From assembly GCA_039980135.1 (NCBI GenBank), contig JBDXCV010000003.1, positions 248,001 through 312,000 on the forward strand: DNA of 64,000 nt, in the 5' to 3' direction. The notes under the pieces are model-generated. The model searched no databases and was not told the DNA's origin. It saw only the letters and a program-made list of their open reading frames with translations. The DNA is from Alphaproteobacteria bacterium (GTDB lineage Bacteria; Pseudomonadota; Alphaproteobacteria; UBA6615). Below, piece after piece: positions 37,307-46,460 of this stretch (position 1 is the stretch's first letter; the number at the start of each line of letters is the position of its first letter). A program made the position numbers and the translations under genes.

Positions 37307-37789
37307 TTACGCCGTGTCCGCACCACGCGCATATACCAGCGCATCGACCCTTCTGCTCCCGCCAGAATAATAGTCGGGGCGAAGGCCGGCCGGCCGGAAT
37401 CCGGCCGATTCATATAGTGCGATCGCCGGCGCGTTGTTCACCGCCACTTCGAGTACGATCCGCGTCTGCGGGCCGACATGTCGGATACAGACATCGAGCA
37501 ATCCGCGCGCCAGGCCGGACCGGCGCGCCTCCGGCGCCACGCACAGGGTGAGAATCTCGGCTTCCTCCCCCGACAGCCGGCACACGAGAAGTGCGGATGC
37601 GTCGTCCCCATCCTGATGCGCGAAGCGCGCAAAAGTCGTCGACAGCCCAAGGATTGTCCGAAACGCGCTCTCTGGCCAGGGCGTCTCAGGCAGGGGGGCG
37701 AAGCAAAGCCCGTGCAGCCGCGCGAGATGCGCTGCGATGGCCACCGGCGGCGCCTCGATCTTCCAGCCCGCTGCCCCTGCCTGCTTCAT
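37307..37789 (-). CDS. rimI: ribosomal-protein-alanine N-acetyltransferase RimI
   Basis: The 160-residue GNAT enzyme has the acetyl-CoA-binding segment VAPEARRSGLARGLLDVCI (Q/RxxGxG/A) near 83-101 and the RimI-like LEVAVNNAPAIALYESAGF near 112-130. RimI acetylates the N-terminus of S18. It is encoded 9 bases after tsaB, a conserved pairing. Substrate could be broader than S18. Confidence 0.93.
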   Translation of the reverse strand: MKQAGAAGWKIEAPPVAIAAHLARLHGLCFAPLPETPWPESAFRTILGLSTTFARFAHQDGDDASALLVCRLSGEEAEILTLCVAPEARRSGLARGLLDVCIRHVGPQTRIVLEVAVNNAPAIALYESAGFRPAGLRPDYYSGGSRRVDALVYARGADTA

Positions 37790-37798
37790 GGCCAGGAA

Positions 37799-38521
37799 CT
37801 AACTGCGAAGCCGCTGCCGGTCGGACGCCGGCGGGCTGGTGTCCGGCGCGCGCAGATACATGGGACGCGGTGGCAGTATGTCCATGGTCCCGGGTCCGGC
37901 AAACGCGATCGCCGACAGCGCCGCGACAATCGCCGCATCCGCAGCCTGGGTCCGCGCTGCCAACCCGGCGAAAAGGGGATCGGCCACCTGTGCAACAAAG
38001 CGTTCAACGGCGTCCCCCGCAAGCGTCACGGCGCCCGGCGTCGCGGCGCCATGGGCCACGAGTTGCCGCTTGGCCTCCGCCGCGTCGACCACCCACGGTT
38101 CGGTCAGCGGGGCATCATCGGCACCGAACATCTGGAGATAGAAGTCTGCGCGCTTGGTCTCCAGGAGAACGGCCACCGGGCCCGTCACACCGTCACGCCG
38201 TGCGTGGTGACGGTGCACGTCGAGACTGCCCACGCCCATGACCGGTATTCCCAGCGCGAGGCCGAGCCCGCGCGCGGCAGCGATGGCGATGCGCAATCCG
38301 GTGTAGCCGCCCGGCCCAATGGAGACGGCGATGAGGTCCAGGCCCTGAAAACCCGTGTCGGCCACAACGTCGCGTGCCATCGGCATCAGCGCCTCGGCAT
38401 GGCCGCGCGCCATCGCCTCCCAACGGTGCCGCCCGACCGCGCCGTCGGTCCAGAGTGCCGCGGAACAGGCGTTCCCCGCGGCGTCCAGGGCCAGGATGGT
38501 CGAAGTGGAAGTCGGGTACAT
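37799..38521 (-). CDS. tsaB: tRNA threonylcarbamoyladenosine biosynthesis protein TsaB
   Basis: TsaB partners TsaD and TsaE in making t6A37 of ANN-decoding tRNAs. The 240-residue ASKHA-fold protein begins with TILALDAAGNACSAALW and contains the typical VSIGPGGYTGLRIAIAAARG near 87-106. It lacks the metal-binding His residues of TsaD, consistent with its scaffold role. It is divergent from the dipeptidase gene and is followed by rimI. Confidence 0.95.
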   Translation of the reverse strand: MYPTSTSTILALDAAGNACSAALWTDGAVGRHRWEAMARGHAEALMPMARDVVADTGFQGLDLIAVSIGPGGYTGLRIAIAAARGLGLALGIPVMGVGSLDVHRHHARRDGVTGPVAVLLETKRADFYLQMFGADDAPLTEPWVVDAAEAKRQLVAHGAATPGAVTLAGDAVERFVAQVADPLFAGLAARTQAADAAIVAALSAIAFAGPGTMDILPPRPMYLRAPDTSPPASDRQRLRS

Positions 38522-38604
38522 TGTCCTGCTTTACGGCGAATCCGTACAACGATCTACCATCGCGCGGCGGTCGCGGCAAAGGCGGCCTGCCGGAGGACAT
38601 GCCC

Positions 38605-39186
38605 ATGACTGACACCCCGACCTTGCCCGCGGCATATGTTGAGATCGACCCGCAGACCTATGATGTCGATATTCAACTGGCCTATGCGACGGTCGACAAT
38701 TTCACCGGGCGCCCCGTCTACGCAAATGCCCATTGCTTCCTGCATGCGGACGCGGCGGCGCATCTGGCGCGCGCGACCGAACTCGCCGGCCGCCTCGGTT
38801 ATCGGATGCTGATATTCGATGCCCTGCGGCCGAGCGAGGCCCAGTGGGTCTTGTGGAACCACACGCCCGACCCCGACTTCCTGGCCGATCCGCGGCGCGG
38901 GTCCCCGCACAGCCGGGGGGTCGCGGTGGACCTGACACTGATCGACAACAGCGGCGTGCCTCTCGACATGGGCACCCCGTTTGATGCGTTCACGCCCCTC
39001 TCCCATCACGGCGCCGAGGTGGCGCCCGAGGCCCAGCGCAACCGGCATCTGCTGCTCGGCATCATGTCGACCGCCGGTTGGGATTTTTATTCCAAGGAAT
39101 GGTGGCACTTCCAGTTGTTCGACCCGCGGCGCTATCCGCTGGCGAAGGATCGCGACCTCGACAAGCCGATGATGGGGTCACAATGA
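38605..39186 (+). CDS. VanX/DdpX-type D-Ala-D-Ala dipeptidase
   Basis: This zinc dipeptidase of the peptidase M15D group hydrolyses D-Ala-D-Ala. The 193-residue protein has the zinc motif SPHSRGVAVDL (SxHxxGxAxD), the second site EWWHFQLF (ExxH) and the Arg-containing FDALRPSEAQ. The ATG at 38605 is preferred because GGAGG lies 8 bases upstream; an ATG two codons earlier is too close. No signal peptide is seen, so a cytosolic role in cell-wall dipeptide recycling is likely, as in DdpX. There is no VanA/VanH partner, so glycopeptide resistance is not implied. Its stop overlaps the deacetylase start. Confidence 0.9.
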   Translation: MTDTPTLPAAYVEIDPQTYDVDIQLAYATVDNFTGRPVYANAHCFLHADAAAHLARATELAGRLGYRMLIFDALRPSEAQWVLWNHTPDPDFLADPRRGSPHSRGVAVDLTLIDNSGVPLDMGTPFDAFTPLSHHGAEVAPEAQRNRHLLLGIMSTAGWDFYSKEWWHFQLFDPRRYPLAKDRDLDKPMMGSQ

Positions 39187-40355
39187 TACCGCGACGGCGG
39201 AAGACACGGTTTTTCACGGACCTTGCGGCGCAATTCCGCGGGACGGTAACGTTTCGGAAAGACGACATCCGGTCTCATGGTGCAGTGATTGTGGGGACAC
39301 GCGTGACCAGACGGGCGATCGATTTGTACAAGCAACGCGCGAAAGCTGCGATTTCCTCGATCGTGGTCGCCGCAGCCCTTTGGCTGAGCCTGTCCGTGCC
39401 GGCGAGCGCGGCCGATTCGGCCGTCATCCTGATGTATCACCGGTTTGGCGAGAACGCCTTTCCGTCGACCAACATTCGCATCGCCCAGCTCGAGGCGCAT
39501 ATCGCGGAACTGACGTCCGGTCCCTACACCGTCATGTCCGTACCCGACATCGTGGCCGCGATCCGCGAAGGCCGGGAACTTCCCGACCGAACCGTCGGGA
39601 TTACCATCGACGACGGGTATCGCTCGATCTACACCGAGGCGTGGCCCCGGTTCCGGCGCGCCGGTTTTCCGTTCACCGTCTTCCTCTCGACCGATCCCAT
39701 CGATCGCGGGTTCCCCGACTTCATGACCTGGGATCAGGTGCGCGAGCTGCAGGCAGCGGGCGTGACGATCAGCGGGCACACCTCGACACATCTGCATATG
39801 GCCGCCAACTCGGTCGAACGCAACGAGACAGATATCGCCCATTCGAATACGCGATTCGTCGATGAACTCGGCGCCGTGCCCAAGCTGTTCGCCTATCCGT
39901 TCGGAGAAGCCAGTAGCCGGGTCGAACAAATCGTGCGCGCGGCGGGTTACACCGATGCCTTCGGCCAGCACTCCGGCCCGCTCGACGCCTCGTCCGGGCG
40001 CTATTACATGCCCCGCTTCGCATTGAACGAAGCTTTCGGCGACATGGACCGTTTTCGTCTCGTGGCGAATGCCTTGCCGATACCCCATAGCGACATGACG
40101 CCGGCCAACCCCACACTCACCCAGAATCCACCCATCTTCGGATTCACGCGCACTGCGGACGCACCGCAGATCAACGGCCTCGCCTGTTACGCCGCAGACC
40201 AGGGACAGGTCAGTGTCGAGGAAATCGGGCCGCGGGTCGAAGTCCGGATGAACGGTCTGTTTCCGACCGGCCGCGCCCGGATCAACTGCACCGGACTGGG
40301 CCGCGACGGGCGCTGGCATTGGCTTGGAATGCTGTACTACGTGCCCCGGTCCTAG
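39183..40355 (+). CDS. polysaccharide deacetylase (NodB-type), secreted
   Basis: The 390-residue protein carries the NodB-homology motifs: metal Asp in GITIDDGYRSIY near 140-151 and the His pair in SGHTSTHLHM near 197-206, plus FAYPFGEASS. It probably removes acetyl groups from an N-acetylated glycan outside the cytoplasm. A hydrophobic segment (SSIVVAAALWLSLSVPASAA near 58-77) is a signal peptide or anchor. The ATG at 39183 overlaps the dipeptidase stop (ATGA). A GTG at 39303 preceded by GGGGA would place the signal peptide right at the N-terminus and may be the real start. Confidence 0.85.
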   Translation: MIPRRRKTRFFTDLAAQFRGTVTFRKDDIRSHGAVIVGTRVTRRAIDLYKQRAKAAISSIVVAAALWLSLSVPASAADSAVILMYHRFGENAFPSTNIRIAQLEAHIAELTSGPYTVMSVPDIVAAIREGRELPDRTVGITIDDGYRSIYTEAWPRFRRAGFPFTVFLSTDPIDRGFPDFMTWDQVRELQAAGVTISGHTSTHLHMAANSVERNETDIAHSNTRFVDELGAVPKLFAYPFGEASSRVEQIVRAAGYTDAFGQHSGPLDASSGRYYMPRFALNEAFGDMDRFRLVANALPIPHSDMTPANPTLTQNPPIFGFTRTADAPQINGLACYAADQGQVSVEEIGPRVEVRMNGLFPTGRARINCTGLGRDGRWHWLGMLYYVPRS

Positions 40356-40404
40356 GCCCCCGGGACGGCAGGATTCCTGGCGGCAGGCACCTCACAACCG
40401 GTAC

Positions 40405-41409
40405 CTATCGCGATTCGATCCCCTCGAGATCGAACGGCTCGGTCGATAATTGTGCGACCTCGAAATCATCCAGCCGGTTTGTCCGGATCAACCCGAGCAG
40501 GGCATCGACATAGGCTTCGCGGCGCTCGGAATAGCTGACAAGTGTCTGCGCAAGTTCATGGGCATCGAGCTGCGTGTCACGTGCGCGCATCTGCGCGCGG
40601 ACGACCCGATAGTCTTCGTAGGCATAGTGACGGTTGAGATTGAGCACATAGCTCCGCACGCTATCGAGCAGGCTCTCGAACGCACGAACCTCAAAACGTT
40701 CGCCATCCGCGCGTTCCTCGGGCACGAAGCCGGCGCCCTCGCTCCAGGCCCGCTGACCGTAGAGCGCATTGCCGTCCCGCGCGAAGCGCGACCGACCCCA
40801 GCCGCTTTCCTCGATCGCCTGGGCCAGTGCCAGCGTTGGCGAAACCGTATCCACCCGGCGCAACAGCGCGGCGAAGTCACCCGGCGCGGCGTCATACTTC
40901 TCCGCGAGCCGGTCGAGCCAGTTCTGGTCTTCGTCCGACAGCTCATGGCCCGACAGGATTTGCTCTTCCAGGTCGATAAGGCGCCGGCGCTCCTGCCGGA
41001 CTTCTTCATTGGCTTTCAGAATCAGCGGGAGGACCGTGCGAATAAAGGTCTTCTTGCGCGCCTCCACGACCATCTGTTGGTCAAAATCCGCCGGCAGGGA
41101 TTCAACCAGCAGGCGCGGCACACGTGAATCGCCACGCCGAACCTGCCGCAACGCAAACCCGGTCTCATCGAGCACGTTGTGCAGGGTCGCGGCGGATGCG
41201 ACCTCAACCATATCGTCGTCGATGTCGGCGAATTGCGGACGCGTGAATGCGAAATCGACCTGCGGCAGGGCGACCCAGTCCAGGGACGCGCGCGCGGGTT
41301 GGTCGACCGAAAATCCGGCCACGGCACCATACAGCAAGGCGGCGGCGACAGCCGAGACCGTGAACGCGGTGCGCTTATGTTTACGGAAGTTTCGAATAAT
41401 GCCCCTCAT
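40405..41409 (-). CDS. Bax-type glucosaminidase
   Basis: This 334-residue cell-wall hydrolase has an N-terminal membrane helix (about 13-33) and a coiled, charged region (about 110-165). A glucosaminidase domain of the FlgJ/Bax (GH73-like) type follows, with the catalytic Glu near 201 in AQAIEESGWGRSRFA and the later segment FVPEERADGERFEVRAFES. It cleaves N-acetylglucosaminyl bonds in peptidoglycan. It converges with the deacetylase, making three wall-related genes in a row. The LysR-like or SOS sites common elsewhere are not visible upstream. Confidence 0.88.
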   Translation of the reverse strand: MRGIIRNFRKHKRTAFTVSAVAAALLYGAVAGFSVDQPARASLDWVALPQVDFAFTRPQFADIDDDMVEVASAATLHNVLDETGFALRQVRRGDSRVPRLLVESLPADFDQQMVVEARKKTFIRTVLPLILKANEEVRQERRRLIDLEEQILSGHELSDEDQNWLDRLAEKYDAAPGDFAALLRRVDTVSPTLALAQAIEESGWGRSRFARDGNALYGQRAWSEGAGFVPEERADGERFEVRAFESLLDSVRSYVLNLNRHYAYEDYRVVRAQMRARDTQLDAHELAQTLVSYSERREAYVDALLGLIRTNRLDDFEVAQLSTEPFDLEGIESR

Positions 41410-41536
41410 CTCACACGTCCCCCCACGGTGCCGCGGGCCAGAGGCGTGTTAACTTTTATGTGTATTAAATCTGTTCGGCAAGCCGCGTTTTCACGCCGGC
41501 CCGCACAACCAGTTCTCAATTTTCCCGTGATCGCCG

Positions 41537-42091
41537 CTAGGCGACGGCCTGTACCTCGTCCACTTCCGGCACGTAATGCCGCAGGAGGTTTTCGATACCC
41601 ATTTTCAATGTCGCCGTTGAACTCGGGCACCCGGCGCATGCGCCCTGCATGGTCAGGAAAACCACGCCATCCTCGAAGCCGTGAAACACGATATCGCCGC
41701 CATCCATGGCCACCGCGGGTCGCACACGCGTGTCGAGCAATTCGACGATCTGTGCGACCACTTCCTTATTCTCGCCGTCGTCGACCGCATGCGCCGGGCC
41801 CGCAGCCTCGCGCATCACCGGGTCACCGGACGTGTAATGCTCCATGATCGCGCCCAGCACGGCCGGTTTCAGGACCTGCCAATCGGCTTCCGGCGCCTTC
41901 GTCACGGTGACGAAATCGCTGCCGAGAAAGACCGCTGTCACCTCGGAAACCGCGAACAGCCGCACGGCCAGCGGCGACGTTTCCGCGCTTTCCCGGTTGG
42001 GGAAGTCGGCGGTGCCCGACGCGAGCACGTCGCTACCCGGAAGGAATTTCAGGGTGGCGGGATTGGGCGTTTCTTCGGTCTGGATAAACAT
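41537..42091 (-). CDS. NifU-family Fe-S cluster scaffold protein
   Basis: The 184-residue protein has an N-terminal Scaffold/NfuN domain (MFIQTEETPNPATLKFLPG) and a C-terminal NifU domain with the cluster-binding Cys152/Cys155 in GACAGCPSSTATLKMGIEN. It carries and delivers [4Fe-4S] clusters. The ATG at 42091 begins the conserved N-terminus; an upstream in-frame extension of 24 codons is not conserved in kind. It is divergent from the adenylate cyclase gene. Length matches other alphaproteobacterial NfuA-like proteins. Confidence 0.94.
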   Translation of the reverse strand: MFIQTEETPNPATLKFLPGSDVLASGTADFPNRESAETSPLAVRLFAVSEVTAVFLGSDFVTVTKAPEADWQVLKPAVLGAIMEHYTSGDPVMREAAGPAHAVDDGENKEVVAQIVELLDTRVRPAVAMDGGDIVFHGFEDGVVFLTMQGACAGCPSSTATLKMGIENLLRHYVPEVDEVQAVA

Positions 42092-42149
42092 CCGGCACCT
42101 TGCCTCGTAGCCTGTTGAAACCACATTCATCGCGCGGCCCGGAGCCTGT

Positions 42150-42280
42150 GTTAACGAATCCAATCGGGTTTGTTAACGAATTACACGGTCCGGGCCTTGT
42201 TGGAGAGGGAATTTGGGCCGTTTTTCGGAATAATCAAGCCCTGATTTTCGACCCGAATGGTTAACGCGAGCGCCGGTTAA
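42150..42280. promoter_or_regulatory. GTTAAC-rich divergent promoter region (nifU-like / cyclase)
   Basis: Within a GC-rich genome this stretch holds GTTAACGAAT twice, 22 bases apart (42150-42159 and 42172-42181). A GTTAAC also occurs at 42260-42265, embedded in AATGGTTAAC, and TTAA at 42277-42280. TTAACCAT is the half-site known for CtrA-type regulators, but the standard TTAA-N7-TTAA arrangement is not present. Candidate regulatory sites only. Confidence 0.4.
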
Positions 42281-42383
42281 GGCTAGTATCCCAGCCCTGA
42301 AAGTGGCGAACACAGCAAGAACATCCTATGTTTGCTGCACTGCGGCGAACGCCTCGTCGAACCGGAACGTTGGAAGTCCCCCT

Positions 42384-43625
42384 GTGGATAGCGAAACACT
42401 TGTGTCTGAAAATCGCATAGCCGAGAGCCCGACATCGCGGTTGCCGGGTCCGAATTACGACTGTCCCGTGTTCGAATGGATCGAGAATTTCGGGCGCTAC
42501 GCGGATTCGCTGCCCATCCTGATCGGCGAGGTCGGGCGGCGTTTCCAGGATTGCGGCCTGCCGCTGGCCCGCCTCAGCATCGTAATCCGTACCCTGCACC
42601 CCCAGATCGCAGCGGCCGGATTCGCGTGGAACGGCGAGACGGGCGAGATGGCCGAGTTCAGCGCGGACCATCAATCCCAATCGAGCGAATCCTATCAGCG
42701 CAGCCCCGTGCGCGTCGTCTTCGAGGGCTCCCCGGGCCTGCGCCGCCGGCTCCTTGATCCCGACTGCCCACGTGATTTCCCGATCCTCGAAGATCTCGAA
42801 AGGGTCGGGGTCACCGACTATGTGATCCTGCCGATCCCTTTCTCCACCGGTCAGACCTACGCCTGCTCATGGGCGACCAAGGCGCCGGACGGTTTCTCGG
42901 ATGCGGCGATCGCGCGCATCTCCCAACTCATGCCCGCCTTCTCACTGGTGATGGAAATTCTTGCTGTCCGCATGATCTCGCGCAACCTGATGGACACCTA
43001 TCTGGGCCACAGCGCGGGCGAGCGCGTACTCCAGGGCGAGATATATCGTGGCGTGAACGAAACCATTGAATCCGTCGTCTGGATCTCCGATCTGCGAAAC
43101 TTCACCCGGATGTCCGACGAATTCGCACCGCCGGTGATGCTCGGAATTCTCAACGATCATTTCGAACGCGTGGTCGGCGCCATCGACGATCACGGCGGCG
43201 AGGTGCTGAAATTCATGGGCGATTCGGTGCTCGCCATCTTTCCCGTCAGCGCCGATCAGGGGCCCGGGCCGGCGGTCGACGCCGCCCTCGCCGCCGCCCG
43301 CGAAGCCACCGATCGAATCGCTGCGGGGAACGCCGCGCGACGTGAAAAGGGGCTGCCCGAGATCGGCTTCGGCATCGCGCTCCATCACGGCAACGTCGTC
43401 TACGGAAATATCGGCGCGCCCGACCGGCTCGACTTCACGGTCGTCGGACCGGCGGTCAACCAGACCGCCCGGATCGAGGCCATGTGTCGCAAACTCGGAC
43501 GGCCGGTCCTCGCCTCCCAGCGGATCGCCGACGCATCCGGTGAGAATCTCGTCTCGCTGGGCTTCCATGCGTTGCGCGGCGTGCGCGAGCCCCAGGAAAT
43601 ATTCACCCTGCCCGAACACGCCTGA
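42384..43625 (+). CDS. class III adenylate cyclase with N-terminal GAF-like region
   Basis: The 413-residue protein has an N-terminal region of about 190 residues that looks like a GAF-type sensor fold, then a class III cyclase domain. Metal-binding Asp residues lie in VVWISDLRNFTRMSDEF and KFMGDSVLAIFPV. The Lys of KFMGDS and the Asp/Thr of RLDFTVVGPAVNQTARIE fit ATP specificity, and the Asn-x3-Arg pair is present, so the catalytic centre appears intact. No membrane helix is seen. The GTG at 42384 is chosen because GGAAG lies 7 bases upstream; an ATG at 42303 would add 27 unconvincing residues. The sensed signal is unknown. Confidence 0.88.
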   Translation: MDSETLVSENRIAESPTSRLPGPNYDCPVFEWIENFGRYADSLPILIGEVGRRFQDCGLPLARLSIVIRTLHPQIAAAGFAWNGETGEMAEFSADHQSQSSESYQRSPVRVVFEGSPGLRRRLLDPDCPRDFPILEDLERVGVTDYVILPIPFSTGQTYACSWATKAPDGFSDAAIARISQLMPAFSLVMEILAVRMISRNLMDTYLGHSAGERVLQGEIYRGVNETIESVVWISDLRNFTRMSDEFAPPVMLGILNDHFERVVGAIDDHGGEVLKFMGDSVLAIFPVSADQGPGPAVDAALAAAREATDRIAAGNAARREKGLPEIGFGIALHHGNVVYGNIGAPDRLDFTVVGPAVNQTARIEAMCRKLGRPVLASQRIADASGENLVSLGFHALRGVREPQEIFTLPEHA

Positions 43626-43663
43626 CGCGCGCCGCCGATGTCGCCGTGCGGCGTCGCGTCGGC

Positions 43664-44695
43664 CTATGCGCCGAGGAAGCCGACGATCTCGTGGACGTCC
43701 TTGATGACCGGCGCGGCGATGGCCGCGGCGCGCTCTGCACCGTTCCGCAGAACCTCGTCGACATGATCAGGCGCGGCCATCAGGCGCTGCATCTCTTCGC
43801 CGATCGGGCCCAGCTTGGCGACCGACAGATCAACGAGCTCGCCCTTGAAGGCGCTGAACTGCGCGCCGGCGAACTTATCGAGGGTGACCGCCATCGACTG
43901 ACCGGAAAGCGCGGCATAAATCGACAGCAGGTTGAACGCCTCGGGCCGGGCGCGCTCGGCCTCGCCCTCGACATGCAGCCCATCCTCGGCGAGTGAATCC
44001 GGCCCCGGGAGTTCCCTCGGGTCGGTCTTGGCCTTGCGGATCTTGCCGGCGATATCGTCGGCACCGTCGGTGAGATTGATGCGCGAATATTCCGACGGGT
44101 CGGACTTGGACATCTTCTTGGTGCCGTCACGCAGGCTCATCACCCGGGTCGCCTCGCCGAAGATCAGCGGCTCGACCACGGGGAAACAATCGGTCTCGAA
44201 ATCGTTGTTGAACTTGATGGCGATATCACGGGTCAGCTCAAGATGCTGCTTCTGGTCCTCGCCGACAGGCACATGGGTCGCCTTGTAGGCGAGGATATCG
44301 GCCGCCATCAGGTTCGGATAGACATACAGGCCGACACTGGCATTCTCGCGCTGCTTTCCCGCCTTCTCCTTGAACTGGGTCATCCGGTTGAGCCAGCCCA
44401 TCCGGGCCACGCAGTTGAACACCCAGGCAAGCTCCGCATGGGCGGCGACCTGGCTCTGGTTGAAGATGATCGATTTTGCGGGATCGATCCCCGACGCAAT
44501 GAAGGCCGCCGCCACCTCGCGGGTATGGGGCGCGAGCTGTTTGGGGTCCTGCCAGATCGTGATCGCGTGCATATCGACCACGCAATAGATGCATTCGAAA
44601 TCGGCCTGCAGGCCGACGAAATTCCGAATGGCACCGAGATAGTTTCCGAGGTGAAGATCACCGGTGGGCTGTACGCCCGAGAATATGCGGCTCAT
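43664..44695 (-). CDS. trpS: tryptophanyl-tRNA synthetase
   Basis: TrpRS charges tRNA(Trp). The 343-residue class I synthetase has the HIGH-like [19 protein letters not shown] near 7-25 and the KMSKS loop [17 protein letters not shown] near 190-206. Length is standard for bacterial TrpRS. It is the last gene of the minus-strand mutS-glnD-murJ-trpS run, about 95 bases downstream of murJ, and converges with the cyclase gene. Confidence 0.98.
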   Translation of the reverse strand: MSRIFSGVQPTGDLHLGNYLGAIRNFVGLQADFECIYCVVDMHAITIWQDPKQLAPHTREVAAAFIASGIDPAKSIIFNQSQVAAHAELAWVFNCVARMGWLNRMTQFKEKAGKQRENASVGLYVYPNLMAADILAYKATHVPVGEDQKQHLELTRDIAIKFNNDFETDCFPVVEPLIFGEATRVMSLRDGTKKMSKSDPSEYSRINLTDGADDIAGKIRKAKTDPRELPGPDSLAEDGLHVEGEAERARPEAFNLLSIYAALSGQSMAVTLDKFAGAQFSAFKGELVDLSVAKLGPIGEEMQRLMAAPDHVDEVLRNGAERAAAIAAPVIKDVHEIVGFLGA

Positions 44696-44790
44696 CGCAA
44701 GTTCGCTCCAGGGGGTGTGGACGCCCGAGGGTGTCAGGGAAGGCGCGGGTTATGGACCGCCGGTGCGCGACAGGTCAAGCGGTGCGGCAT

Positions 44791-46338
44791 CTATCCGCGT
44801 CGAAACATCGCCCGCAGTTCGGACAGCGACGACGCGCGAACCACCTGCGCCAGCACGCCGTAGATCACCATGCCCGAAACCACCAGCAACACCAGCGCCG
44901 CGACACCCGCTGGATCGCTTCGTTCGAGCGGCGAGGCGAGCGCGCCGGCGAGCAGCCAAAGCGCGACGGCCATCAACATGGCCGCGAATGAAATGCGCCC
45001 GAGCCGCATGACCAGCCTGCGGTCGGGCTCGAGCAATTTCCGCCGGTACAACAGGGCAGCCAGCAACCCGGCGTTCAGCCAGGCCGATGCGGCCGTCGCC
45101 AGGGCGATTCCGACATGGGCGAAACTCGGCATCAACGACAGCGCCAGCGCCACATTCACTACCAGCGCCAGCGCGGCGATCTTCACCGGTGTCACCGTGT
45201 CCTCACGAGCGAAAAAGCCGGGGACCAACGCCTTGATCAACACATATGCCGGCAGTCCCAAGGCGAACGCCGCCAGCGCAGCCCCCGTGGCCGCCGCGTC
45301 CGTCGCGTCGAATGCGCCGCGCTGAAACAAGACGGTGACGATCGGGTCGGCGGCGACCAGCAGTGCGGCGGCAGCGGGCAGGGTCAGCAGCATCGCAAAC
45401 TCGATGGCCCGGTTCTGGCTGTCACGCGCCGCATCCGTCTCGCCGGCCCGGAGCTGGCGCGACAACAATGGCAGCAGCGCCACGCCCACCGCCGCACCGA
45501 CGACACCCAGCGGCAGCTGGTTCACGCGGTCGGCGAAATACAGGAACGACACCGAACCTTCGGGCAGTTCCGAGGCGAGGCGCACCCCGACCAAGACATT
45601 GATCTGATAAACGCCGGCGCCGAGGATGCCTGGCCCCATCAGCATGAACAGTCGCTTCACGCGGGGGCCGAATACCAGGCGCGGCACGACCGGCATCAGG
45701 CCGGTGCGCGCGCACACGACGGCCAGCCAGACGAACTGTCCGATGCCGGCGATGAGCACGCCCCAGCTCAAGGCCAAACCCGGGTCGGGCAGCCAGCCCA
45801 GAGCCACACCGGTCAGGGCGGCGATCAGAACAATGTTGAGCAGGATCGGCGCAGCGGCGGCGGCGGCGAATTTCTCGAGCGTATTGAGAATGCCGCCGAG
45901 CATCGCGGACAACGAGACAAACAGGAGATAGGGAAAGGTCAGGCGGGCGAAATCTACCGCCATTTGAAACTTCGCCGGCTCGTCCGCAAACCCGCCGGCG
46001 ACCACGCCCATCACCGCGGGCATGAAGATTTCGACCAGCACGCTGAGCACGATCAGGATCGCCAGCATGACCCCGAAGACACGCTCGGCAAATTCCCGTG
46101 CCGCCGCGCGGCCCTGCTCGGTCAGCTCGCCCGCGAACAACGGCACGAAAGCGGCGTTGAAGGCACCTTCGGCGAACAGGCGGCGGAATATGTTGGGAAA
46201 CTGCAGCGCCACGAAGAACGCGTCGCTGACCTGTCCGGCCCCGAGGAACGCGGCGATGAACATGTCGCGTATGAAGCCAAGAACACGGCTGCCCATGGTC
46301 CAGCCGCCGACCGTCGCTATGGCTCGAATGAGTGGCAT
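44791..46338 (-). CDS. murJ: lipid II flippase MurJ (MviN)
   Basis: MurJ flips lipid II across the inner membrane for peptidoglycan synthesis. The 515-residue protein has about 14 hydrophobic helices and the MviN N-terminus VGGWTMGSRVLGFIRDMFIAAFLGAG near 10-35 (key residues Gly-Ser-Arg and Arg-Asp), followed by the conserved FRRLFAEGAFNAAFVPLF region. Length is typical. It sits between an MFS gene and trpS; glnD-murJ-trpS synteny is conserved in alphaproteobacteria. Confidence 0.97.
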   Translation of the reverse strand: MPLIRAIATVGGWTMGSRVLGFIRDMFIAAFLGAGQVSDAFFVALQFPNIFRRLFAEGAFNAAFVPLFAGELTEQGRAAAREFAERVFGVMLAILIVLSVLVEIFMPAVMGVVAGGFADEPAKFQMAVDFARLTFPYLLFVSLSAMLGGILNTLEKFAAAAAAPILLNIVLIAALTGVALGWLPDPGLALSWGVLIAGIGQFVWLAVVCARTGLMPVVPRLVFGPRVKRLFMLMGPGILGAGVYQINVLVGVRLASELPEGSVSFLYFADRVNQLPLGVVGAAVGVALLPLLSRQLRAGETDAARDSQNRAIEFAMLLTLPAAAALLVAADPIVTVLFQRGAFDATDAAATGAALAAFALGLPAYVLIKALVPGFFAREDTVTPVKIAALALVVNVALALSLMPSFAHVGIALATAASAWLNAGLLAALLYRRKLLEPDRRLVMRLGRISFAAMLMAVALWLLAGALASPLERSDPAGVAALVLLVVSGMVIYGVLAQVVRASSLSELRAMFRRG

Positions 46339-46460
46339 GTAGCGCTCTTAACGGGAAACCGGGGCGAAGGAAAGGCGGGCACGTCCGAATTGGGGCGGCG
46401 GGCCTACAGGGCACAGCCTGGTGATCAATCGAGAGGTCGACCGGAACACCGCCGGACAGA

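Noticed and set aside
38605-39186. Vancomycin-resistance determinant (vanX)
   Set aside because: No vanH, vanA or regulators are nearby; the cytosolic dipeptidase fits wall recycling (DdpX-like) in a Gram-negative.
42150-42280. Canonical CtrA binding sites
   Set aside because: No TTAA-N7-TTAA pair; only half-sites and a 12-base spacing.
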